Positions 6,032-6,269 of a stretch of 6,269 bases of DNA are shown here, piece by piece. The stretch is taken from assembly GCA_046594105.1 (NCBI GenBank), contig JBKJQB010000034.1, forward strand, positions 1-6,269. The letters run 5' to 3'. The position numbers were made by a program, and so were the translations under genes. Position 1 is the stretch's first letter. Each line of letters begins with the position of its first letter. A model generated the notes under the pieces. It searched no databases. It saw only the letters and a program-made list of their open reading frames with translations, and had not been told where the DNA came from. The stretch comes from JBDSGC01 sp046594105 (GTDB lineage Bacteria; Acidobacteriota; Thermoanaerobaculia; Gp7-AA8).

Positions 6032-6269
6032 CTACTCCGTGATCCGCAGCCCCACGATCACTCTTCGCCCCGGAGAGGCGTAGCCGAGCACTTCCTCGTA
6101 CTGTTTGTCGCGAAGGTTTTCCACCTTGACGTAGGGGGTATAGCGCTCTCCACGCAGCTGCACATTCCAGTCGATGGTGGTGAACGCGGAGTTGGGCACG
6201 CGCGTGAAAGGGGCAATGGGAAGCAGGTCGTCACGGGTGCCGGAACGCCGGAGCGTGACGCTGGTATCG
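6032..6269 (-). CDS. TonB-dependent receptor (BtuB-like), C-terminal end only
   Basis: This is an open frame entering from the right edge and ending at TAG (6034-6032); 78 residues are visible and the 5' part lies outside the window. Family knowledge: TonB-dependent receptors are 22-strand outer-membrane barrels that import siderophores, cobalamin, sugars or other ligands using TonB/ExbBD energy. The visible part has alternating beta-strand character (for example FTTIDWNVQLRG) and the near-terminal signature YVKVENLRDKQYEEVLGY followed by PGR, very like the V-x-N-L-x-D-K-x-Y-E-E-V-x-G-Y-x-x-PGR ending of BtuB-type receptors. The last residues are LRITE rather than the usual terminal aromatic. 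The ligand cannot be judged because the plug domain is missing. It is upstream of, and in the same direction as, the HYR gene, 114 bases away. Confidence 0.8.
   Translation of the reverse strand, partial: DTSVTLRRSGTRDDLLPIAPFTRVPNSAFTTIDWNVQLRGERYTPYVKVENLRDKQYEEVLGYASPGRRVIVGLRITE

Noticed and set aside
153..6269. The three genes as a single functional operon or novel system
   Set aside because: They share a strand, but gaps are 114 and 236 bases, a strong stem-loop separates the second and third genes, and the products (outer-membrane receptor, secreted repeat protein, hydroxyacid dehydrogenase) have no known joint role.

Overview
The window is GC-rich DNA with three protein-coding genes, all read on the minus strand (right to left). 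In transcription order they are: the 3' end of a TonB-dependent outer-membrane receptor gene (6032-6269, cut by the window edge), a complete gene for a secreted protein built from seven HYR (hyalin-type, Ig-like) repeats (3596-5917), and a complete gene for a large flavin/iron-sulfur D-2-hydroxyacid dehydrogenase-type enzyme (153-3359). The TonB receptor implies a diderm (Gram-negative) host. HYR arrays followed by a 'WPPDHKMVP' C-terminal domain, high GC and weak Shine-Dalgarno sites would suit Acidobacteriota, Myxococcota or a related environmental lineage. That placement is an inference; nothing here fixes the taxon.

Layout from the left: positions 1-152 are non-coding as far as can be seen and hold a compact GC hairpin followed by six T on the plus strand (67-87). 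This looks like an intrinsic terminator for a convergent gene lying off the left edge. The dehydrogenase follows at 153-3359. The 236-base gap 3360-3595 holds its leader and, next to the HYR stop codon, a perfect 15-bp stem-loop (3554-3590) that adjoins a small palindrome containing the stop codon itself. The HYR gene fills 3596-5917. A 114-base gap with a weak promoter candidate (5949-5976) separates it from the receptor fragment.

The three genes share a strand but show no clear common pathway. The receptor and HYR protein are both envelope or secreted products, while the dehydrogenase is a respiratory-type flavoenzyme. The strong stem-loop after the HYR gene argues that the dehydrogenase is transcribed separately. 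I see no CRISPR array, tRNA, rRNA, insertion sequence or defence system, and no evidence of a wholly new system. The most notable points are the alternating A/B architecture and invariant cysteine spacing of the HYR array, an unusual hydrophobic tail on the dehydrogenase, and the hairpin arrangement at the HYR stop codon.
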